64,000 nt of DNA from positions 1,922,001 through 1,986,000 of the forward strand of contig OZ024849.1 of assembly GCA_964017145.1 (NCBI GenBank). The letters are read 5' to 3'. A model generated the notes under the pieces. That model did no database searches. It had not been told where the DNA came from and was given only the letters and a program-made list of their open reading frames with translations. Made by a program: the position numbers and the translations under genes. How positions within the stretch are numbered: position 1 is the stretch's first letter; each line of letters begins with the position of its first letter. Positions 31,800 through 45,900 of the stretch are shown in pieces. The DNA comes from Agrocybe praecox (Eukaryota > Basidiomycota > Agaricomycetes > Agaricales > Agrocybaceae).

Positions 31800-34700
31800 C
31801 TTCCTTGCCTCGGCGTCGTTTGGTTTATTTTCATCCTCACTCTATCTACGCCGACTTCGGTTTTTTATTGCTACTCTCCTGCGTTTTAGTATCATAGTTT
31901 GATATTTAGATTGTGAATCCTCTACGATAATCGATAATTTCTTGTTTAAATCTAATATTATTCTCTCTCTTGAGAGAGAAACAGGGAAACACTCTAACTT
32001 TCACGACTACACGCAATGCATCCACTCAGTCAAAGTATCTGCTGGTAAATTTCTTGGAGCATCAAACCCAAGTCCAAACCAAGCTCAAGTCCAAACCGCG
32101 CTCACAGGCGGTGCAGTGGTTCGCTGAACGTCCAACGTTGAGCTGGGTCCATTGTTTATTTGATTATGAACCCTAGAACGGATTCTAGTACTCGAAGAAA
32201 TTGACAGCGCGGGTCGAATTTAAAAAAATCCAGAAAGCCAAACCTCCAAACCTCGCCACCCCCCCAGTCGCGAGTCGCGAGGGAGATACTAAACAGAGTT
32301 TTAGAGACAGAGAGTGGAAGACGTTTCGCCTTTTGGGCAATGGAAGAGAAACCCAACATGCCGTTGCCTGGTGGGTGGGTGCGACGAATCATAATTGATA
32401 AATCTCACCACCGACATCACCAGAAGTGCTAAAGTGCTCATCGCGCATCAACCTTTTCTTCAAAAAACAGGGTAGAGACAGATATGAGGAGCCTAGCATG
32501 AGGCCGAGGAAGACAAGGATGAAGAGGATTCTCAAACGTTCATAGTATGATGTTCATGCGCGACATAGACGAGCTGAAGGTATCGATGAGACAGATTCAA
32601 AAGGAGACTCAAAGATTTTCGAAAGACACGACGAGACGCGCAGGCTCGAGGTTATTTCGCTGGGAAAAGTGTATGTGTTAAAGGGCGAGGATGGTTGACA
32701 TGATCCGGTCCAGTATCTCGGGCATCGTAAGCATCAAAAGTTGAAACTTACGATTGGAGGATCTGAATAGAGCTATGCCAGCAATTCGAGGAGAAGGGGT
32801 AGGTTAAGGGCGGAAGATGGACAATGGAAAATATGTAAATGGGAATTTAGAAAACTCAATGTATCACTCACCTTCACCGTTGTTGCCATCCCTTAATACT
32901 CTTACATCTGATCACCGTGTGATTTTCGCTTGAAACGTCGTGCGTCATTTAAACTCTATCATGGGCGCTCAGAATCCTAGTACAGTTAATTGCGCGAACA
33001 GAGGGGGAAAAGAAAGTTGGGTCATCGTCATTCGTGGAAATGGGATGGGGTGGGGAAACAAGATGCATGATGGGCCCAGTCTAAGCGACAGGGTCGGACT
33101 GTTGGTGAGAAATCTCATTTCTAGATTCTAATTTTGGGATAGCATTGGGCCGTCGGCAGGTTTTGGGACCGAACGCTTGCCGAGATCTTGCAGATTCCTA
33201 TGCCGTTGAAGCGTTCAAGAACTCTATAAGTGGAGTCGATAAGAAAGCAAGTTAGCAGTGCAGGTCGTATTTGTGTTCGAAAATCTTCTCTGTAAGCCCT
33301 CCTCCAGACTGTTCTTCCCACCCAGTCGATATTTCGAAGTTCGCTCGTATTCGGACCGAGCCTGGATCGATATCCTCCGTCTGCTATCCTCTGTTCAACT
33401 CGGTATGATGAACGAAATTGAAACTAAGATGGCGAGGTGCATTGGCTTGGAGGAGGCAAACGACTTCAAGCAGCAGCTGGACGGATAATAGGAAGGAGAG
33501 ACGATGACGACATCATACATGTCACTCCAGCCGAAATTTGGCCCATCCAAATTGACGATCGGTATAAATAGTTCTTATCTCCGATAAGCGAGTCCAAGAC
33601 TCGGACGTCCTGCCCATCATTTCGCCCCATTCCTAGCGAAGGGAAGATGACTCGACTCTCCCCTCTCCTACAATGTACGAGCGAAAACGAGCGAGGAGGG
33701 GTGTGGAAAGTGCACGTATTGGGATTACCTCCCTTTCTTTTCTCTATTCCTTTTCCCTTCTGCTTCTTTTCTTCTCCGTCCTTTCCCTGCTCTTAATTTC
33801 CCCTCCCTCTCCGCGCCTCCCCTGCTCCATCTCCGCCATCCCGATCTCAGCAACGCCTACGCTTACACCCTCGACAAGGCCATCTCACGCTCGCGCATAC
33901 TGTCATGTCACCTTGTATGTGTTTACGAATACGGGCATTGATTGATTTGATGCGCTTCATTGGTTCCGTCGGTTACCCCACCATAGACCCTCTCCCGGAT
34001 CTCCTCGACATCCCATCCCAGCGCAGTTCACCTCATCATGCACCAATCTTGGATGGCTATGTCAAGTCGTGCATGTATAAGATGTATGTATGGCGTCTCC
34101 TGCTTCGATCGAATCATGATTTTACTCCGACTACGCTAGGCTAGGCTCTTCTCATATGATTCTCCCTACCCTGTCCTTTCCTGTCGTCCCACTCCCCTCT
34201 CCTCCTCCCTTTCCGACTAATCCTCTCTGCAACCTATCTTCCCGGTCCTGGTGCCGGTCCTGGTCAAATTGGTCTTGGTACTGGATGATTCTCGAATGTT
34301 TAACATTTAGAACCAGTACCAGCATTATCATTATTTCTCGCCTGGTTCTCATCCTCCTCCTCCTGCTGCTTCCATCGCTCAATGTAGCGCTCATGCTGGT
34401 GTTTCCCATGCATCTTCCAACTCTTGGGATACGATTTTTGAACTACTTCACGCGCCAACGTTGGCGAGAAGAGAAGTTGGAGTTGGAGTTGCAGAATCAT
34501 GGGAATTTAGCCGCTCGAGCGCTTGAAATTGGGTCCTTGGGATTGGTTGGAGACGATGACTAGGATTGGGCTTGGGATTGGGGTGGTGGTGTCATGATAA
34601 AACTGATGTTTGTGGTGTGTAATGCTGGTATTTGGCGCTCGGCTTCATGGATCATCGATCATGGCCGATCTTCTTCTTCTGTACTTTCAACCAACCAACA

Positions 34701-36920
34701 GTGATCTGTTGCATGCCTGCATGGCTGGTTTTTGTCGCTTATCGCTTAGCGCGGCGCTCGTCTCCCGGTGAACGAACGGTCCTCGAACTATTAAAACCTA
34801 TATGGGGCCGTGTGTGGACTCTGCTTATAACAAGCGGTCCGCAAGTAAGAGTCCTGAGCTTGAAGGTGCGTGTATGTGTATGTGCGGCCGCATTGATGTT
34901 ATTCAGCTCAGCTCAGTCTGTTTGGAGGTCGTGCATGAAGTCGTGCAAGTACGCAGTCCTGTGTTGTTGTATGTACGTGGCTCTACTCCATCGACATCAA
35001 GGGACATATTGAATCTCCTGCCTGCACACTTCGCCTGCACCTGTTCTGATCCCTTTTCTATGTTCTGGGTTCTGGGTTCGGTGCTGGGGTCTGCACTTGG
35101 TGCTGGCTGCGGTGCTGCGTGCTGCGTCCTTCCGAAATTTCCCTTCCTAGTACTTTATGTTACAGTATCTTGAGTCTGACTACCTACATTGAGAACGATA
35201 CTTTCATCCCAGTGACGGTACTAAGGGTGCACAAGGCTCTATGATTCAATATGATTTATGGTCCGAATCGAGTCGTACAGCACGACACTAGCCTCGAGCT
35301 CGAGAGATCAAATTGACGGGACGACATACACATTTTCTCGTTAATGCTATCGCGGTGTTATGGATGTAAGTTCCTTGCTTTAAATTCATCTCGATTTATC
35401 TCGGTTAATCCATATCTCATATTCGTTGATGGTCTAGATTCAGACTCATCCTTTATGATCCACGAACCAGCGAATGCTCACGAGCCGCCTTCCAATTTTG
35501 AAGAACTTACTACCAGCAGGCTCAGGCTAAGCATAAAAAGGTTGATATTTCACCTGAGGATTCTTAGTACCGTGTTCTTTATACGTAGGATGCTTCGTTC
35601 AGGAGGAGAAAAAAATACAACTTATAGGATAATGACATTGATTACAGAACAGGGTTCAAAGTCAAAGTCTAGATCCAAGGCACACTGCAAAAACGATCAT
35701 AGAAAACGGAAAGACTTGATGCATATGGGCGAAGCGAAGAGATGACGAAAGCGTGAAAAATATAGAGGAGACCGAGACCGAGACCGAGAGCAGAGCAGAG
35801 AGAATTTACACATGGCAGTTAGTATTATAAGCCTAAGATTCAAGAGCAATACAAAAGCGTACACAGAGAGAGAGAGAGAGAAAGGTAAACAAGACTATAT
35901 ATACTATTATAAAAGGAAAGCAAAAGTACGACGAGAAACATTGCAAAAGGGCAGAGGCAAATTCGAAAGAATGTAGGAAATAAACAATCTAGATCGTATA
36001 GCAGAAACACATACACATACAAATTCAACCTCGTTCTAGGACATCGTTCCTTTGTTGGCCTTCAAGTTAATTCACCAGTGAAACTTGAAGAGGAACGAGT
36101 CAAAAATTAGGGAAAGAGAAAGGTGGCAGACGGCGCGGCAATTATGGCAAAGGTGAATTTAAGGCCTTAACGAGTTTTCACTACCATTCGAAATGTGTCA
36201 GGGTCGCTATTGAAGGAGTCATGAGCGTTGGCTACAGGTATGTATCATATACAATGGCGCTCATGAGCAAGCAAGCAAGCACCCTTCTCGATAAAAATAG
36301 TGATGATGGTGTGAAACTTGAAGCTGAATGGTATGATCACGTCTCCGAACTCGAAGATGGGCTAAAAAGTTTGGATCGTAAGAATCGTATGCGGCTGCCA
36401 ATACATAGAAACGACAATTCCATACCCAGTCAACCTTTCCTGGCCGTGTTTCTCAATAGGGTGTACTCCAGACGTCGATGTATCTATCGACTTCCTGGGG
36501 TACTGTAGTAACTGTCGAGGTTGGTCCATTCATGGATCAAGCCAAAGTCAAGTGCGGAACGCGGAAAATGGTGCAAACCGTACGTGAGGTCGCTAATGTT
36601 GAACAACGTGAATGGGGGGCAATTGACAGTGAAATCAGCAGTCTTGTCGGGTTGGCGATAGGTATTCGCATTCCGAATCCCACTTGTACTCGAGCTTGCC
36701 GCAGGCGCATGGTCTGCTGGCTGGTGCGCCTGGGGCGATGTGGTAACCGTCGAGGCTAAAAACCTGCATGTAGCAGAACCTAGACCAATGTCAAGGGCTT
36801 CGCGCAAAATGGTGCGAACCGTGCGTATACCATCGTCGTGCTTGAAGTCGCTGCAATAATTCAGGACCGCGACGACGGCCTTGACAAAGAGCTCGACGAT
36901 CTTTGTCTGGTTGCGTTTGA
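31800..36920. other. Repeat-derived DNA, no gene supported
   Basis: Bases 31840-32190 match 21770-22060 (the TCGATAATT to CACGACTACACGCAATGCATCC region). Bases 33240-34600 match 43850-45100 in the same orientation, with many indels (the CAGTCGATATTT, TATGTGTTTACGAATAC and TTGGTACTGGA pieces). Frames in the two copies do not agree, so no conserved protein is supported. A short (GA)n tract lies at about 35864-35882. The rest has only short frames. Confidence 0.45.
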
Positions 36921-36929
36921 CGCGTTCCG

Positions 36930-37300
36930 ACTACCGCTTCGGTTTAAAAACTCGGGCTTGTTGCAGGCGCGCGATTCGCAACGCGCCTAGGACGAAAAAC
37001 TCCTCTTCCGTAAAGAAGGAGGTGTGATGGGGTTCGAGGGCACCGTATGTGGTGCATTCCCACCACCAGTCTGGCATGGTTGGGTGCATTGAAGGCTGCA
37101 CCCGAGCCTGAGTGCGTTGGAGGTCGCACTCGAACCTCATCCCGTATGACCACGGGGGATATCCGCCACGAATTGGATCGTAGTTAGAGGCAATTCGAGT
37201 GGACTCTAGGATCCTTGGGCCGGTGAATTACTTTTCCATTGTCCCAAATCTTCCTTCCACAACCTTGAGGGTCCTGGATTAGTTCGTCACTGATTCTCTG
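36930..37300 (+). repeat. Dispersed repeat, also at 53980-54370
   Basis: About 200 bp starting GAGGTGTGATGGGGTTCGAG here recurs after unit D as GAGGTGTGGTGGGGTTCAAG, continuing through GTGCATTCCCACCAC, GCACCCGA, GGGGATATCCG and GAATTGGATCGTAGTT. No ORF phase is preserved. The two copies are in the same orientation. Confidence 0.7.
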
Positions 37301-37599
37301 CCTAAAAGGACGAATCTATGAGTCAGAAATTCTCTTACCCAAAAGTCACAATCATACTTACACGCCACTCAGGCAGCATTTGCGTACCTCTGAACACTAT
37401 CAAGTCGACGCCATGTTTCACCGCTAGATTCGAGGGCAGGGAAGTTAAAGGTGACCGAGATCGATACCAAAAATGAACTGGTTGAAGTTGGCGCTGTCAA
37501 CTGAGCGGTCATTGGTGATTATTTAGACAATTTATGGTGTCAAAAATCGTTGATCATTGAGCGTGAAGGACAGACTTTCAGCTTGAACCAATGATCGAG

Positions 37600-39420
37600 A
37601 TTGAGGAATGGGAATGATCCGAGGCGGAGGCGGACAACAGTCGATGGCGATGGCGATGGCGATGGAAGCACAACGACACGCTAAGCAGCAGCAGCTGAAA
37701 AAGGTGTCGGGATCATCCTCTCCCGCTCCCGTTCCATTGGACAGAGCCCGAGTCCTTCCTCACGCGCCTCTGCCACATCGGCATTGGTGCTAGGAACGGT
37801 AATACTGAGACCGGCCTGAGCTTGCGCGAGGAGCAACGACGACGCCGATTTGGTTTTGTTCGACTTCGTGAGGGGATGAGGTTGAGTTGAGCGCAGGAGT
37901 GCGTGGGTGAGTGCGCGGGTGGATTTGTACGATGAGGAGTACAATGCGTGCGAAAAGGAGATGGATGTCGCTGATGTAGAGGTGGACGATGACGAGATTG
38001 ACGTCACGGGAGAAGTGGACAAAGCGGAGAAAGTAGACCTGGAAGACCAAGCGAAGACCCCCCCTCGGACTTGCTGAGTGTGGGAGTATGCGTACGACGA
38101 CAGAACGAGGGCAAAGCGGGTGGGCATTTCCTGCTGCTTGGTTTTTGGCTTCAGGGGTTTTTCGGTGTGTTTTTCGGTGCGGGCGAGGAGGGGTAAGAGG
38201 AGGAGGAGGGGTGAGAAGAGAGGGTAAGAGTGGATGAGGAGGGAGAGGGAGAAATAATAGGAACAGGAACGATAGCGGACTGGTTAAAGTCAAAGTCTAC
38301 TTGGACACTGACTTGCATCGTTTCATTTGTGTTGGTGGTGATAGTGGTACTCTTTCCTTTTCCTTTTGCGTCGGTCGTAGTTTTGGTTTTGATGGATCGA
38401 AAACCAAACCGAGGAGAAAAAAAGCTGGGATCGGAACCACTATGCGCAGAGGACAGATTCAACGTGAGCGTAGGGAACGACTTGCGTTTGAGGTGATGTT
38501 GGAGTCTGAGGTGATTTCCCTGATACCGTCGTCATCGAGGATGATGATGATGCAGATGCGGGGTACGCTGACATTTGCAGGTGCTGACGAACGGGGGGCT
38601 GCGTTACTCTGCAGGAGGTAACTGTACGCGACTCCGCTGCGTGTGGTGCTCGTGCTTGGGTAATACGTAGGGTAAGCTGCGTGCTGTCTGTCTGTCGGCT
38701 ATGCGGGTAGTATCGTGTCGGGCACGTTGTCTGGCCTCGCTTTGATTGGTTTCTGTGAAAGAAACGCAACGACGTCCAGGCGGGAAGGGTGGGTTGAGTT
38801 CAACAGTACCCGAGAGGTTCTTTCCACTAGAAAGAAAGGAAAAGAAAGAATAAAATCAGATATACGCAGCACGACATGCATTTGGATATGTACCTAGACC
38901 TCCGCATGCGCCCCTGGGAGAACAACAGCAGTCAATGGCGATAGCGATGGAGGTAAGACGTGCTGAGCCGCAGACAAAGGCGTTGGCTTCCTCTCCTGCG
39001 ACTGCGCCATCCTCTCCCTCTCCTGCGACTCTCCACGCCCATGCCCACCAACACGATTACGATTCGCGAGGGGAATAGGGATAGAGATAGGTTTCGTAGC
39101 GCCCAACCCGCCCACTCCCATGTTCCCTTTCCCGTTCCCATTCCATTGGACAGAGCCCGGGTCCTTCCTCACGCGCCTCTGTCGATGCCGATGGGTCAGC
39201 ATTGGTGGTGATACCAGCCTGAGCATGCGCGAGGAGTAGCGATTTGTTCTTCGCGAGGGGGTGAGTGTGACTTGAGCAGAGGAGTGCGTGTGCTTGTGTG
39301 CTTGTGCTTGTGCTGGCGCTGGTTCGTGTGTTGGTGGATTTGTACGATGAGGAGGTTTCGTTCAGAAACGTGACACGTCTGGTTCATGGAGTCACGGACT
39401 GTCACGAAGAACTTTGAACA
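37600..39420 (-). repeat. LCR block, unit C (two sub-blocks)
   Basis: Sub-block 1 (about 37680-38470) includes HALLRSTQPHPLTKS, LLLAQAQAG, REEGLGLCPM and a Ser/Pro stretch (SPSPSSSTLTLSSHPSSSS). Sub-block 2 (38894-39405) includes RRVRKDPGSVQWNGNGKGN, VGGLGATKPISIPIPL, GHGRGESQERERMAQSQER and TPLSAAQHV. It ends at an ACGTTTCTGAACG boundary shared by units B to E. It is divergent from 7TM gene C, about 0.95 kb away. Several frames are open at once because of the skewed composition. Confidence 0.5.
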
Positions 39421-40369
39421 CTGACGGTCGACGCTCGCCGAATTTGAATCAGCTCATACCAGAGATAAGACAGATGCACAGCCGTACTGGCATGGCGCGC
39501 AAGCACATGTCGGGACGAAGATCACTGCGCGCTGAACCCCCGTTTCCTCCTAGTACTTAAAGGCGAGTGTACAACCTTAGAAGTGATGTCAACTTACTTC
39601 GTCATATCGCCTCAAACATTCCACTTTGAATTTTCATGTACCATTCCCGCAAGGACTCTCTCGTATCGACCTCACCTCGAGCACAATCAGGCTGTGTACA
39701 TGTATCGCTTGCGAACTGAGGTGTGTGTGGGTACTATGGCTGGTAGTAACACCCCTTAAGGTCTAGCTGAAGTTCGTCGATTAAGCTTAGTCTGTTCATC
39801 GAGGCTTCAAGTACTTTCTAGCAGGGTTCGATATGATAGCACAATATAGGTCACAGATATTAGCAACTGCAGTAGAGCATAACATATGTGTACTAGTGAA
39901 CTGTTCGGGATCTGAGTTGAGAAGTGATCTCAGATCAACATGCGACTGAATGGATCTGCTGATGTCTCTTAAGGATAAGATGGTGCCGGGCATCAAGCAT
40001 ACGAGATGAATGATACGAAACTCCCGGAGAGGTCTTACCATAAGGGGCTAAAATCATCATGATATCGAAGCGTATGGCACCTAAAATCATCGGAAATGAT
40101 CAAAACTACGAGACTTGTTTCAGTTTCCGTGCTTGGGCTGAATCCTGATGGCACCGGTTGGATGGTCAATCTCGTTTGAGACTGGATCGTACCAATGTCA
40201 TATGGCTCGCTCTCTTCTATTCGCAAAGTGTATGTGTACCCGTACCCCTACCCGCGCCTACCCTTACCCGTGACCCGTAGCAATCACTAAGCCCTCAGAA
40301 TAGATGCTCTTAATAATACTTAAAGACAGCAACTACTTGACTTAGCGTATTACAGAACCACAAACCATT

Positions 40370-41611
40370 ATGTCTTCCCAAGACGATGGAACCTACCCTA
40401 TATCATATCAAAAATCCCTTATTAGCGGTAGCTTAAATTCATCATTGTTGTTTCAATTTCTTGGAGGTAAGTAACACCTTTATGGAACGTAACGTGGCTG
40501 AACAACTATACCAAGGAGCATATATTGGGTTTTATTTAATAACCTTTCGAATTTATTGTGGGTGCATGCTGCATGGGGGAGGCATGAAATGCTAATCAAT
40601 TTACAGCATGCAGGTCCCAGCCTAGTCAACGAGTGGTTACGAGCGTTCTCGCAGGACTGTTTGGTTGCACTCTTGGAATTTTGATCGTGCAATGGGTTTA
40701 TACAGCTATTTGGTTTGCGGGAGGAGAGGCCAACACCAGATATGATATCTTTTACTTGAGTTCTGTTTACCCGGCTACCCCCACAGTATATATCACAACC
40801 GCAATGTTATCAGGATTAGGTCAGGTTCTTGCCGATGGCTTGCTGGTAGGTCCCGTATGAGCTGTATTATTTCATGTTGCTGACAAGAATCTTAGACATG
40901 GCGTTCCTGGCACCTTTTTCGTGGCCGGAAAAACATTACACTTGCATTTCTGGGCATTTATGTTGTTGAAATTGGTAATTCCAGTGTCACTGTGTATTCT
41001 AAATTGTACATTGATATAGTTTTACAGTGATGACCATTACCGCAACTGTCACAAATTTTCTGTTTTACCTAGACCCACTGCGCTATCAGACAGATCAATT
41101 TGGGCAGCAGGGCAACATCCTTTATGCGACTAGCCAATGTGTGACAGCTGCAACAAGTATGATTGTGTCACTTGCAATTGGCATGAAAATCTATTCCTCA
41201 ACAACCGTAAATCACAAGGATCGAGGAAAATTCATGCACATCGTTCATATAACAATAGAGTCCTCGGCCTTATATTCCTGCTCAACATTAATGACAGCGA
41301 TTATCACAATCTTCGGTAGTAGCCCCACGTTGTCGGTGTCTGCAGCATCTGTCTACAATGCAACAGTATTCATCGATGCGATTATGTACGTCACAACCGT
41401 AAGTCGATCATGAATTACCTTGCAGAGGCACTCTGATCACCCTGACTCAATTTTATAGGCATTTGCGCCAACCCTCATGGTCGTCCGTCTCGAATTGGCA
41501 AAGAAAAATCCAACCGAGGAGTTCTCAACCAATATGATCTCATTACCAAGTGATAACGTCGTTAGTGCCTTTGCAGCTGCACCTCAAAATTCCAACAGCT
41601 CTGAGATTTAA
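40370..41611 (+). CDS. 7TM family protein, copy C (tail shortened, 326 aa)
   Basis: Exons are 40370-40466, 40516-40557, 40607-40845, 40896-40974, 41028-41398 and 41459-41611. The first five match the other copies in length and are open. In the last exon a codon that is CAA in copies B, D and E is TAA (41609-41611), removing the final 17 residues, including the EEV end. All seven membrane segments and the DPLRYQT, ESSALYS and FAPTLMVV motifs are kept, so a membrane protein is still expected. Copy-specific changes include WFAGGEANTRYD in the TM2-TM3 loop and an added isoleucine-rich TM6 end (TAIITIF). Whether the lost tail matters is unknown. Confidence 0.85.
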
Positions 41612-41649
41612 GAAGTACCTCTTGATGCTACAAACATCCATAATCTTAC

Positions 41650-42330
41650 TGAAGAAGTCTAAGATATATACGGTACGGGATATACTTGCAGTATTAACAG
41701 CCTCTTCTCAAATTTGGTATTACCCATAGCACCTTCCTTGCCTCGGTGTCGTCCACAGTACTTATCTTGCAATCATGCATATTTAATCATATCAGTGCCA
41801 ACATCTCTTCGTTTATAATTTGCAAGGTTTTCTAGAATTTTGATACCATAATTTAATACATGTTTCTGCTTTTAATTATAGCAATACATTTTCCCATAAT
41901 ACCTTTCAAAATTCCGCGCCAACACAGAGACAAACAAGCCAGTAAGTACATTATGCGCTTAATACCCTACGCAACGTCCTATGGATCCTCGGGCCGTATC
42001 TGGGGCTCTCCCCTTCCCATTCTCCCTCCGCATGAACACTCGTCTTACATCCCCTCTTTTCAATTTATCCAAAGCGACGACTGCCAGCCGTAGTGCGTCT
42101 CAAATTTGTGTCCTTCGGCTAGTGATTGGTGACCAACTGGTTAAATGTAGCTCATCAGAGTCTTTTCTCCTCATCCAAGCCCGAGATCGAGCACCTCACA
42201 GCATCCGTTTCCCGTCCTTTCAATTGAAAATAGCGGTTACCTTCCCCTTGCTACTTCCTCGCTTCCAACCCAGAGTTAGAATTAACAAATTCCAATACAC
42301 CGCACGGTACAAAAAATGAGATATACATGC
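41650..42330 (+). repeat. 3' flank shared by units C and E
   Basis: The 3' flank of C matches that of E at 63290-63960 (ATGCATATTTAAT, GTGCCAACATCTCTTCGT, CGACTGCCAGCCGTAGTGCG, GCCCGAGATCGAGCACCTCA). The match covers about 670 bp with an indel near 41945. D keeps only the first 250 bp (to about 53975). Unit C therefore shares sequence with E beyond the gene itself. Confidence 0.7.
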
Positions 42331-42479
42331 ATGCATCATGTCCCTGCGCGCGACACTCGCATCCAATCCATTAATTATGCTAGGAGTGGAAGAGGCCGAG
42401 CGGACGTCCATTCGCTGTGTGGTGAATGAGTAAGTATTTCGCTCCCTCACAGGGGTCTTGTCAGTGCCGTATAATAAAA

Positions 42480-42753
42480 ATCGGGACCGTGCGCGCCGCT
42501 TTATCTTCATCAATATCCTTCGCTCTTTACGAAAGGGCACCAGATTGCAATTTTTCGCCACATCACGCTAGCGACAACAGGAACATCGAGAGATGCAGAG
42601 ACGAATGCCATTGAAACTTTAGACGAGAAGACCGGAATTAAGTTGAACATCGTTGGCAACTTTGGCGTTCGAGCGTACAGGAGGAAGAGAGTTGAACGTA
42701 AACGCGTTAACATTGATCTGTTGACTCGCTGAGAGAAGGATGGGGCCGTCATC
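42480..42753 (+). other. Possible exon, unrecognised
   Basis: One + frame is open for about 90 codons with protein-like composition near its end (TLDEKTGIKLNIVGNFGVRA, then a basic stretch and a stop), but it contains no ATG. On the opposite strand a 158-codon frame (42986-42510) is also open. Neither has a known domain or a copy elsewhere in the window, so I cannot choose between them. Confidence 0.2.
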
Positions 42754-42989
42754 GTGGCATGGTTCGGACTCGGGGCTGCTATACTATATTGATCATAGTG
42801 GTTCACGTTCAGAGTCGAGCTTGCCTTATTCATGGAACTCAGACGTTGAGAAGCCATGAACGCGAAAGGAGGCCGGAAAGTCGCAGGGTGAAATGTTGGG
42901 GTTGTGATGCGATTATGCCCATTCATCGTCCTGTGTAAATCAGCCTTAATCAATCCTCCCTCCTTTTCTCCTCTTCCTAAGCTCAACCA

Positions 42990-45900
42990 ACACTATCCCT
43001 GCACCCTCAACAATCAGCGCTGAAGTGAAAATGTTGAAAGTAACCAACTCCGACGCCGTGGGTGTCCTAGATCTGACGGACGACTCTAGTGGGACTAGAC
43101 ACCGTCAGGGTCAACGCAAACGTCCGATTCGGGCTATTGGTGCAGATGTTTGACGTTTACCGATTTTCATCTGGTCATGAAAAGTCAGTCAAGGAAGCAA
43201 GAGCAAGATGATAGTGACTTGACGTAAATAGGAGGAAGAAGAAGATATGTGGAAGGTACCAGGAAAATTAATACAGTGCACTCGGCCTTGGAAGTCTCGA
43301 GATGGAGCCTAGAGCTCATCTTGTGGGATCCTCCTTCGATCCTCCCTTTCTTCTTGGGAGCTGTGGATGAATATTACCCTACCGTCATGAATATTATGCA
43401 AACGCTACTGCCGCGGCGCCATTCAAATCTAGTGGTCCTTCTACCTGTGCAGGCGGAAAAGAAACACTCAGGGCATAAAATGAAAAGAGAACGAGTTGGA
43501 ATGACGAGCGCTGAGCGTGCAGTACGTATTCCTCGTTTGGACTGGACTGGCCTGGACTGGCCGCATGTAGAGATGGATAACTCGATTGAAGGAATTCAAG
43601 AGGGAGCTCTGCCGGAGGGAAGGGATGGATTATGTGCATGGAGAGGCAACTTGTTGGCCAACATACCCAGTATATTCGTCCTTGTCATCGTCAACGCATC
43701 CGCGTCAACATCGACATCACTGTTCTTTCGATCATCTGGCATGAAAGAGAGTCGAGGAAGGAAGAGTGGGGATAAGAATCTGAATTCGGAAGAGCATGAG
43801 ACCGCGGAGGGAAAAGAACTTGAGGTGGAAGTGCTAGTGGACGCTCGTCTGAGTGGCGTATTTGATCGAAAATCTTCCCTGAACGCCCTCTCCTCCGGAC
43901 CGGTTTATACTGTTTCTGTTTCTTCTCACATATGTATCGCTTCCTTTCCTTCTTCCTCCTATCCACCTTCCCAACCAGTCGATATTTGGAAATTCGCTCG
44001 TATAGCGGCCAAGCCTGGATCCTCATTATTCCATCCTCTGTTCGGCTCGGTATCATATGAGGAATGAAACTCAAAATAAGATGGAGAATGGCGCCTTGGC
44101 TGGAGACAGACGACTTCAAGCAGCTGGACGCCGACGGATGATAGGAAGGAAGGAGAGAGACGATGATGATGATGACATGTCACTTTAGCGGAAATTTGGC
44201 CCATCAAAAATTCAACAAATACTTCTTATCTCCGATAGGCCGGTCCGAGACTCGGACGTCCGACCCTGGGCCAGCATCTTCCCCGTCCCTTTCCTCCCTC
44301 CTTTCTTTCCCCTTCCTCTCTGCGCCTCCCCCACTCCATCTCCACCATCCCGATCGCCTACAATTCCACTATATAAAATCCCCCGTACCCCTCGACTCAC
44401 CCATCCTGTCATCTCAATCGTATGTGTTTACGAATACAGGCGTCGATGATTATTTATTAATCCTATGTGCTTCGTTAGTTATGTCCATGCCCGCCGATTA
44501 CCCCACCGTACACCCTCGCACGGATCCCCTCAGCACCCCAGCACAGTTCATTTTATCATTCACCTATCTATGTCTTGTGCATACGATGCTATGGCGTCTC
44601 CTGCTTCGAGCGAATTGTGCTTTCACTCGGGCTAGGCTAGGCTAGGCTCTTCAAGTTCATCCAGTCGTCGCACTCCCCCTCTCCGATTACTCTCTGCAAC
44701 CCTTCCTTGTCCCGGTCTTGGTACTGGACAATTCTCGAATGCTCGACGGTTCAACGTTAACGTTGACGTTTAGCACTTAAAACCCATACTAACATTATTT
44801 CTCGCCAAGTCTTGCTGTTGCTTCTGTCACTCAACGTCAAGCTCAACACCAACGCTCAAGCTGGTATTTCTCATGTTCCAGCTCTCCGAATCTGATTTCT
44901 GAACTACTAGCTACGAAATAGTAGTTCACGTGCCAACGCAACGTCGGTGAGAAATTGGAGCTGGAGTTGGTAATATAATTGCCGGAGATTACTAGCTCGA
45001 GCGCTTGGACTTGGACTTGGACCTGTTTGGAGACGATTGGGATCGGGGTGGGTGGGCGGTGGTGTCTTGAATTGAACTGATGCTTGTGTGTCGTATATAA
45101 CGCTGTTATCTGGCGCTCGGCTTAGTGCTAGGTCCAACACAACACACCATCAATTCTCCTGATCCTCTCCTATCCTATCCTCTCCCATTCATCCGACCGA
45201 CTCGTCATGACCAGTCTTCTCCTTCTCTACTTCCAACCAACTCTAGCCTGGTGCATGCATGGAGTCGAGTCTCCACCCTTTCATATTGCATTGGGCGACA
45301 CCTTGCAGTGTTACCGAAATGGTATGTCATTCAAATTAACGATCGAAAAATGGATAGTACGCTCACAGTATATTTGCAATACATCTCAGCTGCACCCCAT
45401 ATTGGTATAGAACCAACTTTCAGAACAGAATCCAGCTCTGCGAAACAAGAAAACAATTTATGCCGGGTGTGACGAAAAAATATTCATACCTCTGTGACGT
45501 CCTATTTCTTTATTTTTCTCTGCGAAACATGATATTCCACTTCATTCAGCCAGCCAGTTTAATGACATTATATGTAGCAAATGCATCTTCGAGTTTTCTT
45601 CCCCAGTTTTCAAGCATCCCCTGATTACTTCCCGGCTCAGGAGGCGATTGATCGATCTCTTTCGACAAAGTATCTTTGATAGGTTGCGCATTTTTTCAAC
45701 CGCAGAGTGCTTTGCCGAGACGGATACGTTCGGATCTTCGTTTCCTTGGACCAGGAATAACCAGGCATGCTCAGTACTCAGTCGCACTACCTTGCCAGCC
45801 AAAATTGGACCTCTTGGTGTGGGTTTTATCATATTGATAGGCATGAAAGCTCATGTATCAGGATAGGTATTTAGCCTTTGGGTATAATTACCATCAATCA

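Noticed and set aside
43249..44067. A 272-codon open frame on +
   Set aside because: It spans two different dispersed repeats, changes composition halfway, and its counterparts at 22.1 kb and 33.2 kb do not preserve the frame.
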